Source of the DNA: Haliscomenobacter sp.
GTDB lineage: Bacteria; Bacteroidota; Bacteroidia; Chitinophagales; Saprospiraceae
Reading direction: 5' to 3'
Length of the DNA stretch: 58,209 bases
Assembly (NCBI RefSeq): GCF_016718685.1
Contig: NZ_JADKCX010000146.1
Location: 1-58,209 of the forward strand
This document shows, one piece after another, positions 12,301 through 19,037 of this stretch. Position 1 is the stretch's first letter. Each line of letters begins with the position of its first letter. The translations under genes and the position numbers were made by a program. The notes below the pieces were generated by a model. That model had not been told where the DNA came from. It did not search any database and saw only the letters and a program-made list of their open reading frames with translations.

Positions 12301-12617
12301 CAGGTACCAGTCATGGACATGATCAATTCAATTTTGCTAAAACCCACCACATTACATGCAGGTTTGGGCAAGCAGAAGTTTGAACTTGGTCCAAGATACA
12401 ACCAATTGGACGCGGCGGTACCATTACAAAGCGGACCGTTTCTTCGGTCGCACTGGACGAAAGGCGCCATGGTTTTGGCACAATCTGTCGTCCAGTCTGT
12501 TCTGGCCTTGATGTCCATGGGCACTACATCGCAGGTTTGAGCCCAGGTAAAGTTTGGTATAGCCCAGAGCAAAATAGCAAAGGCTATAATATTGGTGTAA
12601 AAGTGATTATGTTTCAT
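1289..12617 (-). CDS. Giant T9SS-secreted modular surface protein (SprB/PKD/HYR-like), interrupted by frameshifts
   Basis: I read this as one gene of about 11.3 kb (about 3,770 residues) whose frame is broken in roughly a dozen places. The start is the ATG at 12617, which begins a clean signal peptide (MKHNHFYTNIIAFAILLWAI...WAQ); an ATG 14 codons upstream adds a polar leader and is less likely. Order of parts: signal peptide, cysteine-rich unique domain, SprB-like repeats (about 12.0-10.0 kb), ten four-cysteine repeats of about 94 residues (9.3-6.5 kb), PKD/HYR-like cysteine-rich domains (6.5-3.4 kb), a CarboxypepD_reg-like segment, dockerin-like repeats, a cohesin-like domain, and a T9SS type A sorting domain ending in VLLNK. 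Such proteins are exported by T9SS and held on or released from the cell surface; adhesion or gliding are typical roles for SprB relatives, but that is inference here. The frame changes are small indels (for example an extra T near 8205 and near 7950 compared with sister repeats), so sequence error is the likeliest cause. Confidence 0.8.
3426..5231 (-). CDS. Highly frameshifted middle section of the giant protein
   Basis: The coding frame hops between all three minus frames here. Recognisable pieces follow each other: 5025-5231 (NYSVQIKDTEFPICDGKG), about 4910-5030 (FPVTVNGIKSAFGVEITDNC), 4425-4832 (CFEFEVKDKIAPVMKCDDD), about 4400-4480 (KGYDSNGNGKIDAV), 3952-4257 (NERVTIELWGRIP, IEDKVAPTCVAPWEIRVDC) and 3426-3986 (TKETVKGPIVISCTQIINV). 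Together they give HYR-like domains with KIAPV-type motifs. At least six indels fall in 1.8 kb, a much higher density than in most of the window. Confidence 0.6.
5213..6688 (-). CDS. Middle segment of the giant protein: last divergent repeat and PKD/HYR-like domains
   Basis: It begins inside the tenth, divergent repeat (TSGGCSAVVKYFVNGDEV...ECGGTVTIQVSMSDRCDQ). It continues into Cys-rich beta-domain sequence resembling PKD-like and HYR domains of Saprospiraceae surface proteins (for example IYRVVPTSTQGCVGDPFYVTV). It has no signal peptide, consistent with being an internal part of a larger gene. Confidence 0.7.
   Translation of the reverse strand: MSASGGIDTEFAAWIAQFNTSGGCSAVVKYFVNGDEVASLANVAAPSECGGTVTIQVSMSDRCDQTASKTASFEAIPKPVGLPKEKTIYSCIEVDVNLQLQVKCDVRSTFTWYSVAAVGSSDAYNNPNVDGETFNPVGTSNVINDVLTNLSGNIQTIIYRVVPTSTQGCVGDPFYVTVTIRPKANIECLACMSQVTVSLNENCKLKITPEMVIEGFIRCPNKELLRDALEVLIDDGKNNDSYIDCAGTYNYIIRLKPEYEACFDYAPCWGKITAEDKTGPILECEDFIERTLDCYDVTYVLNNPKTIGKVGATKSPRPAASGNQTINNAEGTGETCADFVPPVLIEDNVPNLGYAFFRDNCHDCGCRINLKWSDKVEFYDCEQMKRNNGIYATIYREWVATDCNGMSTSTVQKINFKRPKLEEFTFKNTTRDDGSVKTKTGAAAGAPNYDWVVEYQACVGDKSLIQKKDVTPLICSYFDNLITHVACLLTK
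6470..9290 (-). repeat. Ten-copy tandem repeat, 282-bp period, inside the giant gene
   Basis: Eight near-identical 282-bp (94-codon) copies lie between about 6700 and 8990, flanked by one divergent copy on each side. Two subtypes are visible: copies at the 5' side of the gene carry SIDGGNETE, those at the 3' side carry SIDGAPETE. The ordered block pattern suggests recent duplication and gene conversion. Copy number in an assembly of such repeats should be treated with caution. Confidence 0.9.
6604..7920 (-). CDS. Middle segment of the giant protein: four near-identical four-Cys repeats
   Basis: This open stretch encodes four complete about 94-residue repeats and parts of two more. Each has the skeleton NQCDLA...GGCSP...IKYFVSIDG...GKCGGSVKIRIVITDDC...YTITRRSDV, with four conserved cysteines. 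It is continuous with the segments on both sides once single-base indels near 7950 and 6690 are allowed for. A short bridging stretch at 7910-8203 in another frame carries the fifth repeat. Confidence 0.75.
   Translation of the reverse strand: MITDDCSQRSEKEATYTITKRSDVTTTAPKSTIKDQCDLANDFSTWKALFSASGGCSPIIKYFVSIDGGNETEMTSIANVTAPGKCGGSVKIRIVITDDCDQSSEKEATYTITRRSDVTTSAPKNTTKNQCDLASDFNSWKAQFAASGGCSPVIKYFVSIDGAPETEMTSIANVTAPGKCGGSVKIRIVITDDCDQRSEKEATYTITRRSDVTTSAPQSTTKNQCDLASDFNSWKAQFTASGGCSPVIKYFVSIDGAPETEMTSIANVTAPGKCGGSVKIRIVITDDCDQRSEKEATYTITRRSDVTTSAPQSTTKNQCDLASDFNSWKAQFAASGGCSPVIKYFVSIDGAPETEMTSIANVTAPGKCGGSVKIRIVITDDCDQRSEKEATYTITSRSDIVINTPANKTVRCLLQAASIQNSQLGSPNSTPVVAVVPW
8193..12617 (-). 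CDS. N-terminal segment of the giant protein: signal peptide, SprB-like repeats, first 94-residue repeats
   Basis: This is the longest uninterrupted part (about 1,470 residues from the chosen start). After the signal peptide and a Cys-rich domain there are several SprB-like repeats, recognisable by recurring blocks such as CxGxxDGxI and YTVTVTDxNGC (for example GPYTITVTDANGCITTKTV). The last third carries a divergent four-Cys repeat and three canonical ones. The frame is lost near 8205, where the sequence has an extra T relative to the same position in sister repeats. Confidence 0.78.
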   Translation of the reverse strand: MKHNHFYTNIIAFAILLWAIPNFTWAQTCDVVPMDIKARTDWTTDCAKTMAPFVQCDRRNGPLCNGTAASNWLYLGPSSNFCLPKPACNVVGFSKIELIMSMTGTWVVQNTGAASAEGEIELKGCIKGWANNNIFPSFSPDPNTAYNEFSLPSGESDDGTFNPQTSTVEYNGDYVALFKQLCEGTVCFDGQADGFISVTLSSGNVEASTVVEAALKACVSYRSYTWNVTGSEAACETSADGKVFVSFTPAPGTSASDYEIRVGNGGSWTVSQTAVNGVNTISGLAAGSYTVAVIYKPLEKMEGVKPSDDAGCGYCKTSVSIGKATATLACVSTPDCPGGAGDGTVGIMVTGNNLGTVKYLWSNGANTSSISGLMSGAYSVTVTYGPEINGVNKCSKTETCTVVEADPVDFTVMPTNVICNGANNGKIEVTPTSGMANFIVDVTGEDNQTSTAIGTKLTFSGLAPGPYTITVTDANGCITTKTVTITEPNPVTITCASDNTSCKGLSDGKIKVTGVTSDVGGPYKVIVDQIAGGNNDISESTQSIPYETTVGKGTYVITVKDKNGCIARCTTIVKDGFTPAINCSITQIACFGGKGTITATASGTDADGSPVASTYDYVLSGAASASNTTGIFTGLSAGTYTVTATKTGNSGCSVACTGNVIVEPAQLSCNITGNTTVCPNAKITFSGPAGMTNYIWSVTGATFTNNGSSIEVTAPATGSFEVKLITKKISSVDNTTLCESSECSKTVNVTVPTCPVIAPRTVCAGAKNVEYDAGSGYTNIVWSTSDTKISIASGQGTHKPKFNIASTALGAYTITFKANQNGCPVSCDFTLTVDPLPTVVLTPEQPVCRTPPSGKISVVASGGTQPYVFIIRQNSPTGTIITPTITNQTATGLTYNGLTAGTYYVEVIDKGGLGCSSDPGEQILTVQNPLDFTLTLDCENQVAGNVAVNLTNITGGAAAPNGHEYQVDGTTGAWINLVNPILLPVNSGNYTIYLREKGVNTGCDPYGKVINTTCCKLEGVCKLTTPSQLTGCDLSVVPAAKTNPTDVFSGVTFCKEARIKVTTTDGGSLCGTGLTRTYTYLLYDDVIDNNVFDEGQEPFISGICSETYTVKAPELSCNAPSDYSIQETCTTQNISSLFSTWKNGFTYTGGCSPMVRYLVSINDEAEVEYQSIANISAPTFCGGKVKIKILVKDACTAEKMCMSTFEVAKRPNVATSAPQSTTKNQCDLAGDFNSWKAQFTASGGCSPVIKYFVSIDGGNETEMTSIANVTAPGKCGGSVKIRIVITDDCSQRSEKEATYTITKRSDVTTIAPKSTIKDQCDLANDFSTWKALFSASGGCSPIIKYFVSIDGGNETEMTSIDNVTAPGKCGGSVKIRIVITDDCDQSSEKEATYTITKRSDVTTIAPKSTIKDQCDLASDFNTWKAQFAASGGCSPIIKYFVSIDGGNETEMTSIDNVTAPGKCGGSVKIRNRDH

Positions 12618-12665
12618 ATGACGATTATGATTCGAAAAAAACAAAAAAAAATCAATCAATCCTGA

Positions 12666-13359
12666 CTACTCATAGATGTAGTTCAGACAGGCCTTGATCT
12701 TAAGCTTAGAAGCCAAATTTGACTCTGCATTTTTGAAGTTGATAAGTCCATCCGCTGAAACTGAAAGAGAATGGGTGCCTGTACCTACAAATGCGGCCAA
12801 ATTATCAGTAATGACTTCTTTGAAATTGTTCATCTGTTCAAAAGTATCTTTGAATCCATTGTTTTGAACCGCTTCGTCTTTGGCGGATTTCCAGTAATCT
12901 CCGTGGGCCATGAATTTTTTTTGCACTTGATTCGGCAATCCAACCGACAAGCCAATCATCAAAGCCAACTGATACTCAGTTCCTCGTACTTTCATCTTTT
13001 CGATGTCTGCCATTGTAGTACAGTCCAGGCTGAGCTCCACCCCAACCAATTTGCCGAGATTCGCATCAAACTTTGGCAGCTCTACCTGAATGGTCTGATT
13101 ATTCACGGAAATCATTTGTTCGGAGCTACACACTTCACTCCTAAATGCAGTTGCATTTAGGCTGTTATGAAGTTTGTGCACGTAAATTTGTGGTTGATAA
13201 ACTGTTAGGCGAGGTAGATGTAAGCAATGAAATGGCAAAGACTGGAAAAGATAAATCAATCCTCTGCTTCGCGTTTTTCTTTCGCTGCATCACTGCTAGG
13301 TTTAGGCAATAGTCTAGCAGTACGCGTCCTGCTAGGAGCGAGCCGTTACTTTTTTTCAT
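12666..13359 (-). CDS. Secreted choice-of-anchor-like protein, N-terminus uncertain
   Basis: The clear coding part (frame from 13259 to 12666) contains PKFDANLGKLVGVELSLDC and ends in LKIKACLNYIYE. This resembles choice-of-anchor E type domains found in secreted Bacteroidota proteins: a beta-sandwich after a signal peptide. The ORF-internal ATG at 13259 gives no convincing signal peptide. An ATG at 13359 (MKKSNGSLLAGRV...) opens a second frame with a hydrophobic stretch (FPVFAISLLT) and would join by one frameshift near 13170. The gene ends 48 bp before the start of the giant protein gene, so the two are probably co-transcribed from the promoter at 13760-13790. The function is unknown; it could be a partner of the giant protein. 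Confidence 0.6.
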
Positions 13360-13850
13360 GAGACAAAATTGATTTGTTAGTTAACTGATTACCAAATTAA
13401 TAGTTAGCAAAAAAATTCCAGCCCGTATAAAACCCAAAGGTTTTTCACAGGAATATCATGTTTGAAGTACTCATGTTTGAATGATTGGCGTTTGCTTAAT
13501 TTGCAATACAGCAATAAGTTTACTGGCCAGAGAAAACATTATGTTTTCAATAGCTAATAATAACCAGACCCTATCCAAAGTTGATGACTTTGCATACAGC
13601 TAGCGCAACACCAAGTTTTATTACAGTGGATTTACAGTGTGATTTTGTTCTTACAACAAATCAAGTGTTACATCGGTGAAGAACAACGTGTGTTAAACAA
13701 AGGGAGCATTTAAGTATGAAGGGGAGTCAATTGTATTATCAGTGTCTAATACTTACCTGCAAAAGTAGTAATTCTGTTCTAAAAAACAAACACATGTAAT
13801 TTTTTTTGATGAAAAAAATGAAAAAAGACAAATAAAGTCAATTCTCGAAC
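13360..13850. other. Non-coding spacer with long leader for the surface-protein operon
   Basis: No convincing gene is seen in this 491-bp, AT-rich stretch. It holds the promoter described at 13760-13790 and therefore an about 395-nt untranslated leader on the minus strand upstream of the choice-of-anchor-like gene. The 60 bases before 13850 are rich in A and T tracts. Confidence 0.6.
13760..13790 (-). promoter_or_regulatory. Bacteroidota sigma-A promoter, TTTG-N19-TACTTTTG
   Basis: On the minus strand TTTG (13790-13787) is followed by exactly 19 bases and TACTTTTG (13767-13760). This matches the established Bacteroidota -33/-7 consensus (TTTG, 19-nt spacer, TAnnTTTG) in every fixed position. 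It points toward the surface-protein genes to its left. Confidence 0.7.
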
Positions 13851-15068
13851 TTAATCCTCCACAAAATCCAGGTCTTTTCCATACGTTTCTTCCATAAACC
13901 AGGCCGCTACAATGGCCATGACAAAAAGGATGATGCCGGTGACTACTGCACCCATTAAGTAATGGTTAAAGGTATTGCGTAAAGATTTGAAAAGCCAGAG
14001 AATCAAAGGCAAAGCCCCTCTAACCATGTTGGGAATACTGATGGCTGCAGAAGCCCGCAGATTGGTGCCAAATTGCTCAACACCCATCGTGATGTAGACC
14101 ACATTGAAGCCCGCACCAAAACCCATACCCCCGCACAAAGCGTAAAAAACACTGGGCTCGTTTCCATTTTGCAGGAAATACAAGGTGCAAAACACGAGGG
14201 TAATACCCACAAAAATGAAATAGGTTATTTTGCGGCTTTTAAGGCGCTCGCTGAGCCAGCCTACCGAGAAATCGCCCAGCGCTACACCGAGGTAGAGGTA
14301 TACGATGGCACGGGCCGGATCAATACCAATGATCCCGAAAGCTTGTCCAAACTGATCAGCAAAAGTAACCAATACGCCAATGATGTACCAAACGGGTAGT
14401 CCAATGAGTACACATTGCAGGTATTTGATGAATCGTTTTTTGTTGGTGAAAAACATCATAAAATTGCCCCGCTGCACACTAGTTTGTTTGACTTGGGCAA
14501 ACAGGCCACTCTCGTGTACACTTACCCGCATGAGGAGCAATAAAATACCCAAACCACCCCCAATGTAATAACAAGTCCGCCAGTCGAAATACCGGCTCAA
14601 CAAAAAAGCAAAAACCACCCCAAAAATGCCAAAACCAGCGATGAAGCCAGTGGCTACACTCCTCTTTTCCTTAGGCAATAACTCACTGACCAGGGTAACT
14701 CCCGCTCCCAATTCACCTGCCAAACCAACGCCAGCAATGAAGCGCAAAATGGCGTATTGATTGACATTCACCACCATCCCATTCAGGATATTGGCAATGG
14801 AATACATCAAAATGGAGCCAAAAAGTACACTCAAGCGCCCTTTTTTATCGCCAATAATGCCAAATAAAATCCCACCCAGCAGTAAACCAATCATTTGGAC
14901 ACTGATGAGGTATTCTCCTTGCGTCAACACTTGTTCGGGGCTTAGTCCCAGATCGGTCAAACTAGGCTTGCGGATGATGGCAAACAACAACAAATCGTAA
15001 ACGTCTACAAAAAATCCCAGTGCACTGACAATGACAGCAAGTTGGAAAAGGCTGGTGTTTTTAGACAT
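13851..15068 (-). CDS. MFS transporter, SHS/MHS-type sugar or organic acid:H+ symporter-like
   Basis: This 405-residue, strongly hydrophobic protein has the expected length for a 12-helix major facilitator. The loop 2-3 signature GIIGDKKGR is present near residues 71-79, and RFIAGVGLAGELGAGVTLV...ELLPKEKRSVATG follows near 108-140, as in metabolite:H+ symporters. It should move a small solute across the inner membrane; the substrate cannot be read from sequence. It is transcribed alone, behind a structured leader with its own intrinsic terminator (15172-15318), which suggests regulation by premature termination. It is weakly similar in style to sialate or aromatic acid transporters, but no specific family is claimed. 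Confidence 0.85.
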   Translation of the reverse strand: MSKNTSLFQLAVIVSALGFFVDVYDLLLFAIIRKPSLTDLGLSPEQVLTQGEYLISVQMIGLLLGGILFGIIGDKKGRLSVLFGSILMYSIANILNGMVVNVNQYAILRFIAGVGLAGELGAGVTLVSELLPKEKRSVATGFIAGFGIFGVVFAFLLSRYFDWRTCYYIGGGLGILLLLMRVSVHESGLFAQVKQTSVQRGNFMMFFTNKKRFIKYLQCVLIGLPVWYIIGVLVTFADQFGQAFGIIGIDPARAIVYLYLGVALGDFSVGWLSERLKSRKITYFIFVGITLVFCTLYFLQNGNEPSVFYALCGGMGFGAGFNVVYITMGVEQFGTNLRASAAISIPNMVRGALPLILWLFKSLRNTFNHYLMGAVVTGIILFVMAIVAAWFMEETYGKDLDFVED

Positions 15069-15171
15069 TGTTTGAATGTTAAAATCTATTTTCTGATACT
15101 AATTTTTAAAGCTGCACAAGATAATAAAATGAATCCGATGTGGTCTTGTAAAATGCTGAACAGAATAAAAA

Positions 15172-15196
15172 GGGCTGCCTCATAAAAAGGCAGCCC
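15172..15196 (-). terminator. Intrinsic terminator in the leader of the MFS gene
   Basis: A perfect 9-bp stem GGGCTGCCT / AGGCAGCCC with a 7-nt loop is followed on the minus strand by TTTTTATTC. It lies 104 bp upstream of the MFS start codon and 33 bp after a strong hairpin. It is therefore either the end of a small RNA or an attenuator for the MFS gene. Confidence 0.75.
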
Positions 15197-15228
15197 GACC
15201 ATATGAATCATAATCACTTTCAATTGAA

Positions 15229-15318
15229 AAACCCCAACATGAAACATCAACATTGATCGTGAGCACTTACCTGAATGTTGATTAAGGGGTTTGAGAAGGG
15301 AGGAATCAACCCTCCCTT
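15229..15318 (-). ncRNA. Candidate structured leader RNA or small RNA upstream of the MFS gene
   Basis: On the minus strand two hairpins precede the terminator. Hairpin 1: AAGGGAGG / CCTCCCTT (15318-15311 with 15303-15296, perfect 8 bp, 7-nt loop). Hairpin 2: an outer 7-bp stem AAACCCC / GGGGTTT (15292-15286 with 15235-15229) and an inner 9-bp stem ATCAACATT / AATGTTGAT (15282-15274 with 15254-15246). These are separated by an asymmetric 3/10-nt internal loop and capped by a 19-nt loop. The order structured domain, terminator, transporter gene is that of a riboswitch or attenuator. I do not recognise a known class. Confidence 0.45.
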
Positions 15319-15338
15319 GAACAATATCAAATTCTCAT

Positions 15339-15369
15339 AAAAAAACCTGAGAGCGGATCAAAGAGGTTT
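15339..15369 (-). terminator. Probable terminator of the twin-ABC gene
   Basis: On the minus strand AAACCT ... AGGTTT forms a 6-bp stem directly followed by TTTT, about 95 bp after the ABC stop codon. The stem is short, so efficiency is uncertain. If it works, the RNA element at 15229-15318 must have its own promoter. Confidence 0.4.
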
Positions 15370-15462
15370 CCCTATGGAATTTTCGTAAAAATACCCTGCA
15401 AGTATTTAGATATTGTGGTTTTGGCGACCAATAGACCAAAATGCGGATAAACGCCGATATTC

Positions 15463-16820
15463 TCAGGGATGAATAGATAAATACCCATGTACAATCTCCG
15501 CTCTTTTTTCAATGCAATCCAAAATCTCCGATTCTTCGTGAGCGATTTGTAAAAGGGTCCGCTCAGGCCCAGCCAAATGAGTAAATAACTGCTGCACCAT
15601 TGTCGTTTTTTCCGCATCCAAACCCTGGAACGGTTCATCCAGAATCAGTACCGGAGGATTGAGCGCCAGTGCCCTTGCGATCATCACCAGTTTTTTTTCA
15701 CCTGCCGACAACTGTCCCAAATTCAGCTGCGCAAAAGGAGCAAGTCCTAACGCCAATAATAAAGCCTCGATGTGTTCCTGTTCAGCCGCTTTGACGGGGC
15801 GTACCAATACCTGTGTGCCACTTAGCCCCGAGCGCACTACATCGATCACCCGGGCACTTTGGGGCCAGTAATTTTGAATTTCAGGAGAGACGAATCCAAT
15901 GCGGGCTTTGATCTGCCAGATGCTTTCTCCTGATCCACGTTTTTTGTCAAAAACCACCAGATCCTGGGCATAAGCATTGGGGTTGTCGGCGTACATCAAG
16001 CTGGTCAGGGTGGTTTTGCCTGAGCCATTGGGGCCTTGCAATAACCATTTTTCACCCTTGCGGATACACCAGTTGACATTGCGGAGCAGGGTTTTTCCGC
16101 CAGCCTGGATTTGGGCATCTTGGATGTCAAATACCCGTTCAAAAGGAGCTGTCGGTACGGCAAACGCGGGCATGGAAACATCAGAAGTTGAACCGCTGCG
16201 CGATAAATAAGGCTTTAAGGTAATGTTTGTCACATCCGCCGCCGCCTCAAAATGCGGTTTGACGGTCAGTACCACCAAACAACAGCCACTCCGGGCGTGA
16301 AAATGCCGCAAAAATCAGACAACTCGCGGGCCGATTGGGCATCCAAACCCGTGAAAGGGTTGTCGAGAATATACACTTGGGCGGATTTGAGCAGGGTTTT
16401 GGCAATCAGGACCTTGCGGGTTTCACCACTGGAAAGTTCGATCAATTCTCGCTCCAGCAACCTGGGCGGTAAAATCAGCTGCGCAAAATCAACACGACCT
16501 GGATCGGCTTGCTGTAATTTCAAAAAATCAATGACCTTGATGGATTCTACTCGTGCGCCGCTTTGGTAGCGCTCCTGGTAATACGAACTGGAATATTGAA
16601 AAACTGAACCATCGGCGGTGAAATCAGTATAGGAAATCTCGGTGAGGCTCAGGTTGCGGGTGATGTTGTTTTTGTTGAACACTTTGCCACAGAGCACCCG
16701 GGCCAGGTAAGATTTACCCGAGCCGTTGGGGCCGGTGATTTCGTAAAGGTGGCGGGGCTGGAGGTCGAGGGTGAGGGTACTGTCACCGATGGGCAGCGTG
16801 TTAAGGGATATCAGGGACAT
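15463..16820 (-). CDS. Twin ATP-binding-cassette protein, ModF-like, one frameshift
   Basis: Two ABC ATPase domains are encoded in one gene of about 452 residues. Domain 1 starts MSLISLNTLPIGDS (ATG at 16820) and has Walker A GPNGSGKS, signature LSSGETRKV and a degenerate Walker B VYILDNPF. Domain 2 has Walker A GPNGSGKT, signature LSAGEKKLV and Walker B VLILDEPF with an AHEESEI switch-His region. A single missing base in the T-run near 16277 splits the frame (16266-16829 and 15463-16311). No membrane segments are present. The arrangement matches E. coli ModF (PhrA), a soluble double ABC protein of unclear function. No mod transport genes are nearby, so the molybdate link is only by homology. 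ASP rather than ASP-GLU in the first Walker B suggests only the second site hydrolyses ATP well. Confidence 0.75.
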
Positions 16821-16931
16821 GGTCAGCATTAAAAGTTAAGCATCGCCTACGGCGGAATTTGTAACAAAAATTTAGCCACAAATTCCACAAATTTTCACAA
16901 AGTTAGCATGTGCGCCACCCCCAAAGAACCG

Positions 16932-16963
16932 GGACACCCAACCCCCCCCCTTTTAAAAACGGC
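16932..16963. repeat. Two long poly-C tracts upstream of dnaG
   Basis: C9 (16932-16940) and C11 (16953-16963) lie in a spacer otherwise free of genes (16830-17080). Long C-tracts are rare in this sequence. They may be slippage-prone or an assembly artefact. Confidence 0.7.
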
Positions 16964-17080
16964 CCCCCCCCCCTTGGCTTCTTTTTAAAATGAAGCAAAT
17001 TACATCATTTCTCATCAGGATTCTTGAAATATTCCCCAATAAATCTGAAATTGGCGTATCATGCACCTTAAAACCAGCGC

Positions 17081-19031
17081 ATGATTCTTACCAAAGTCCA
17101 TCCAGGAAGTCAACGACGCGGCGAAAATAGAAGAAGTAGTCGGCGATTTTGTGAACCTCAAGCGACGTGGGGCCAACTACAGCGGCCTATGCCCTTTTCA
17201 CAACGAAAAATCACCTTCTTTCAACGTCAATCCGGCGCGGAATATCTTCAAGTGTTTTGGTTGTGGCAAGGCGGGTGACCCGATCACCTTTGTGATGGAA
17301 CACGAGCAACTCTCGTACCCCGAAGCGGTGAAGTACCTCGCCCGCAAGTACCGCATCGAACTGGAGGAAACTGAATCCTCGGATCAGCAGCGCCAGGAGC
17401 AACAAGCCATCGACAGCTTGTACCTGGTCAACCAGTTTGCCCAGGAATTTTTCCAAACCCAATTGTTCGATACAGATAAAGGACGCAGCATTGGTTTGTC
17501 GTATTTCAAACAACGGGGCTTTCGCGAAGAGACCCTCAAAAAGTTTGGTCTGGGTTTTGCCCAAAACGACATGGATGCCTTGTTGCGCGCGGGTAAACTC
17601 CGCGGCTACAACGCGGAATTGCTGAAAAAACTGGGCCTTGTGACCCAGTACGAACGCGATTTTTTCCGCGATCGGGTCATGTTTTCCATCCACAACCTGA
17701 CGGGCAAAGTGATCGCTTTTGCCGGGCGGATCATGGCCAAAGACCCCAAACAACCCAAATACATCAACTCGCCGGAAACGGAGATTTATTATAAGAGCAA
17801 AGTCCTTTACGGCATTTTTTTTGCCAAAAAAGCCATCCGCCAGTTTGACGAATGTTTGTTGGTAGAAGGGTATACCGATGTGATCTCCCTGCACCAGGCG
17901 GGCATTGAAAACGTGGTGGCTTCTTCGGGCACGGCCCTGACCCCCGACCAAATCCGCTTGATCAAACGTTTTACCAACAACATCAAAATCATTTACGACG
18001 GCGATGCTGCAGGGATCAAAGCGGCCCTGCGGGGATTAGACCTGGCGCTGGCCGAAGACATGAACGTACGGCTGGTGCTTTTGCCCGATGGTGAAGACCC
18101 CGATTCGTACATCCAAAAAGTAGGCTCGGAAGCCTTTTTGTTGTACCTCAAAGAAAAGGGTAAAGACATCGTCCAGTTTGAAACCGAACTCCTGCTCAAA
18201 GAGGCAGGTGATGACCCTACGCGCCGGGCGGGCGTATTGGGCCAAATTGCGAATACCATTTCCAAGATCAAAAATCCTCTGCGCCGTGACGAATACGTCA
18301 AAGTAACCCGCCAGGTGTTGGGCGTAGATGAGGGCCGAATGATTTTTGAGATCAACAAACTTTTGCGCCGCGACCTGGAAAAACACCAGGCACTGGAAGG
18401 CATTAGTCCGCCCGAGACGGATGGCTCTTTTCCAAATGAGGAACCCCGATACCAGACGAACCCCGTTATGCCCGAAACGGAACTCAGCGTAGGGGATGAA
18501 TTTCAGGAAAAAGACATTGCCCGCATCCTCATCAGCGCTGGAGGAGAGTGGTTTGATCAAAAACACAACACCACTGTGGCCCATTATGTCTGGATCAACA
18601 TTGAAGATGTAATTGATTATTTTGACAGCGCTTTGTACAAAAAAGTAGTCATCGAAATCCTGCAAAGAGTCAACCAAGGGCAAGACATTTCGGTGCAATA
18701 CTTCATCAACCACGCCGATCCCGAGGTGCGCCAATTGGCGGCTACCGTGCTGACCAGCCCTTATGAATTCAGTGAAAACTGGGAGATAAAACACGAAGTA
18801 TTCCTCAATCAGCGCAAGCCAGAAGACAATTACAACCTGGATGCTGAACAGGCCGTGAAGCGGCTAAAGCTCCGCAAATTGGGTCGGATCATTGCTGATA
18901 ACCACGCCAAAATGAAAACCCTGAACCCTCAAGACATGGATCAAATCTTGCCATTGCTCAAATTGGATCAGAAGTTGAAAGCCATGCGCAATCAATTGGC
19001 TGGGGAGTTGGGGACTGTGGTGGTGAAGTAA
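17081..19031 (+). CDS. dnaG: DNA primase DnaG, one frameshift near the N-terminus
   Basis: Primase makes RNA primers on the lagging strand at the replication fork. The protein starts at ATG 17081 (MILTKVIQEVNDAAKIEEVVG...) after removal of one extra C near 17098-17102; reconstructed length is 649 residues, normal for the family. The CHC2 zinc ribbon is complete (C37, H40, C58, C61, with CPFHNEKSPSF and CFGCG). The TOPRIM catalytic core shows LLVEGYTDV (Glu262) and IIYDGDAAG (Asp306, Asp308). The C-terminal third is the helical DnaB-interaction region. The uninterrupted frame runs from 17151 to 19031. Because this gene is essential, the frameshift argues for a sequence error. The stop lies 6 bp from the convergent SPFH gene. 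Confidence 0.95.
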
Positions 19032-19037
19032 CACCGC

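Noticed and set aside
15343..15372. CTGAGA-like motif considered as part of a TPP riboswitch on the plus strand
   Set aside because: The other conserved TPP elements are absent. The sequence is explained as a short terminator stem of the minus-strand ABC gene.
17211..17951. Minus-strand 246-codon ORF within dnaG
   Set aside because: It is the antisense shadow of the primase zinc-binding and core domains; dnaG motifs are complete on the other strand.
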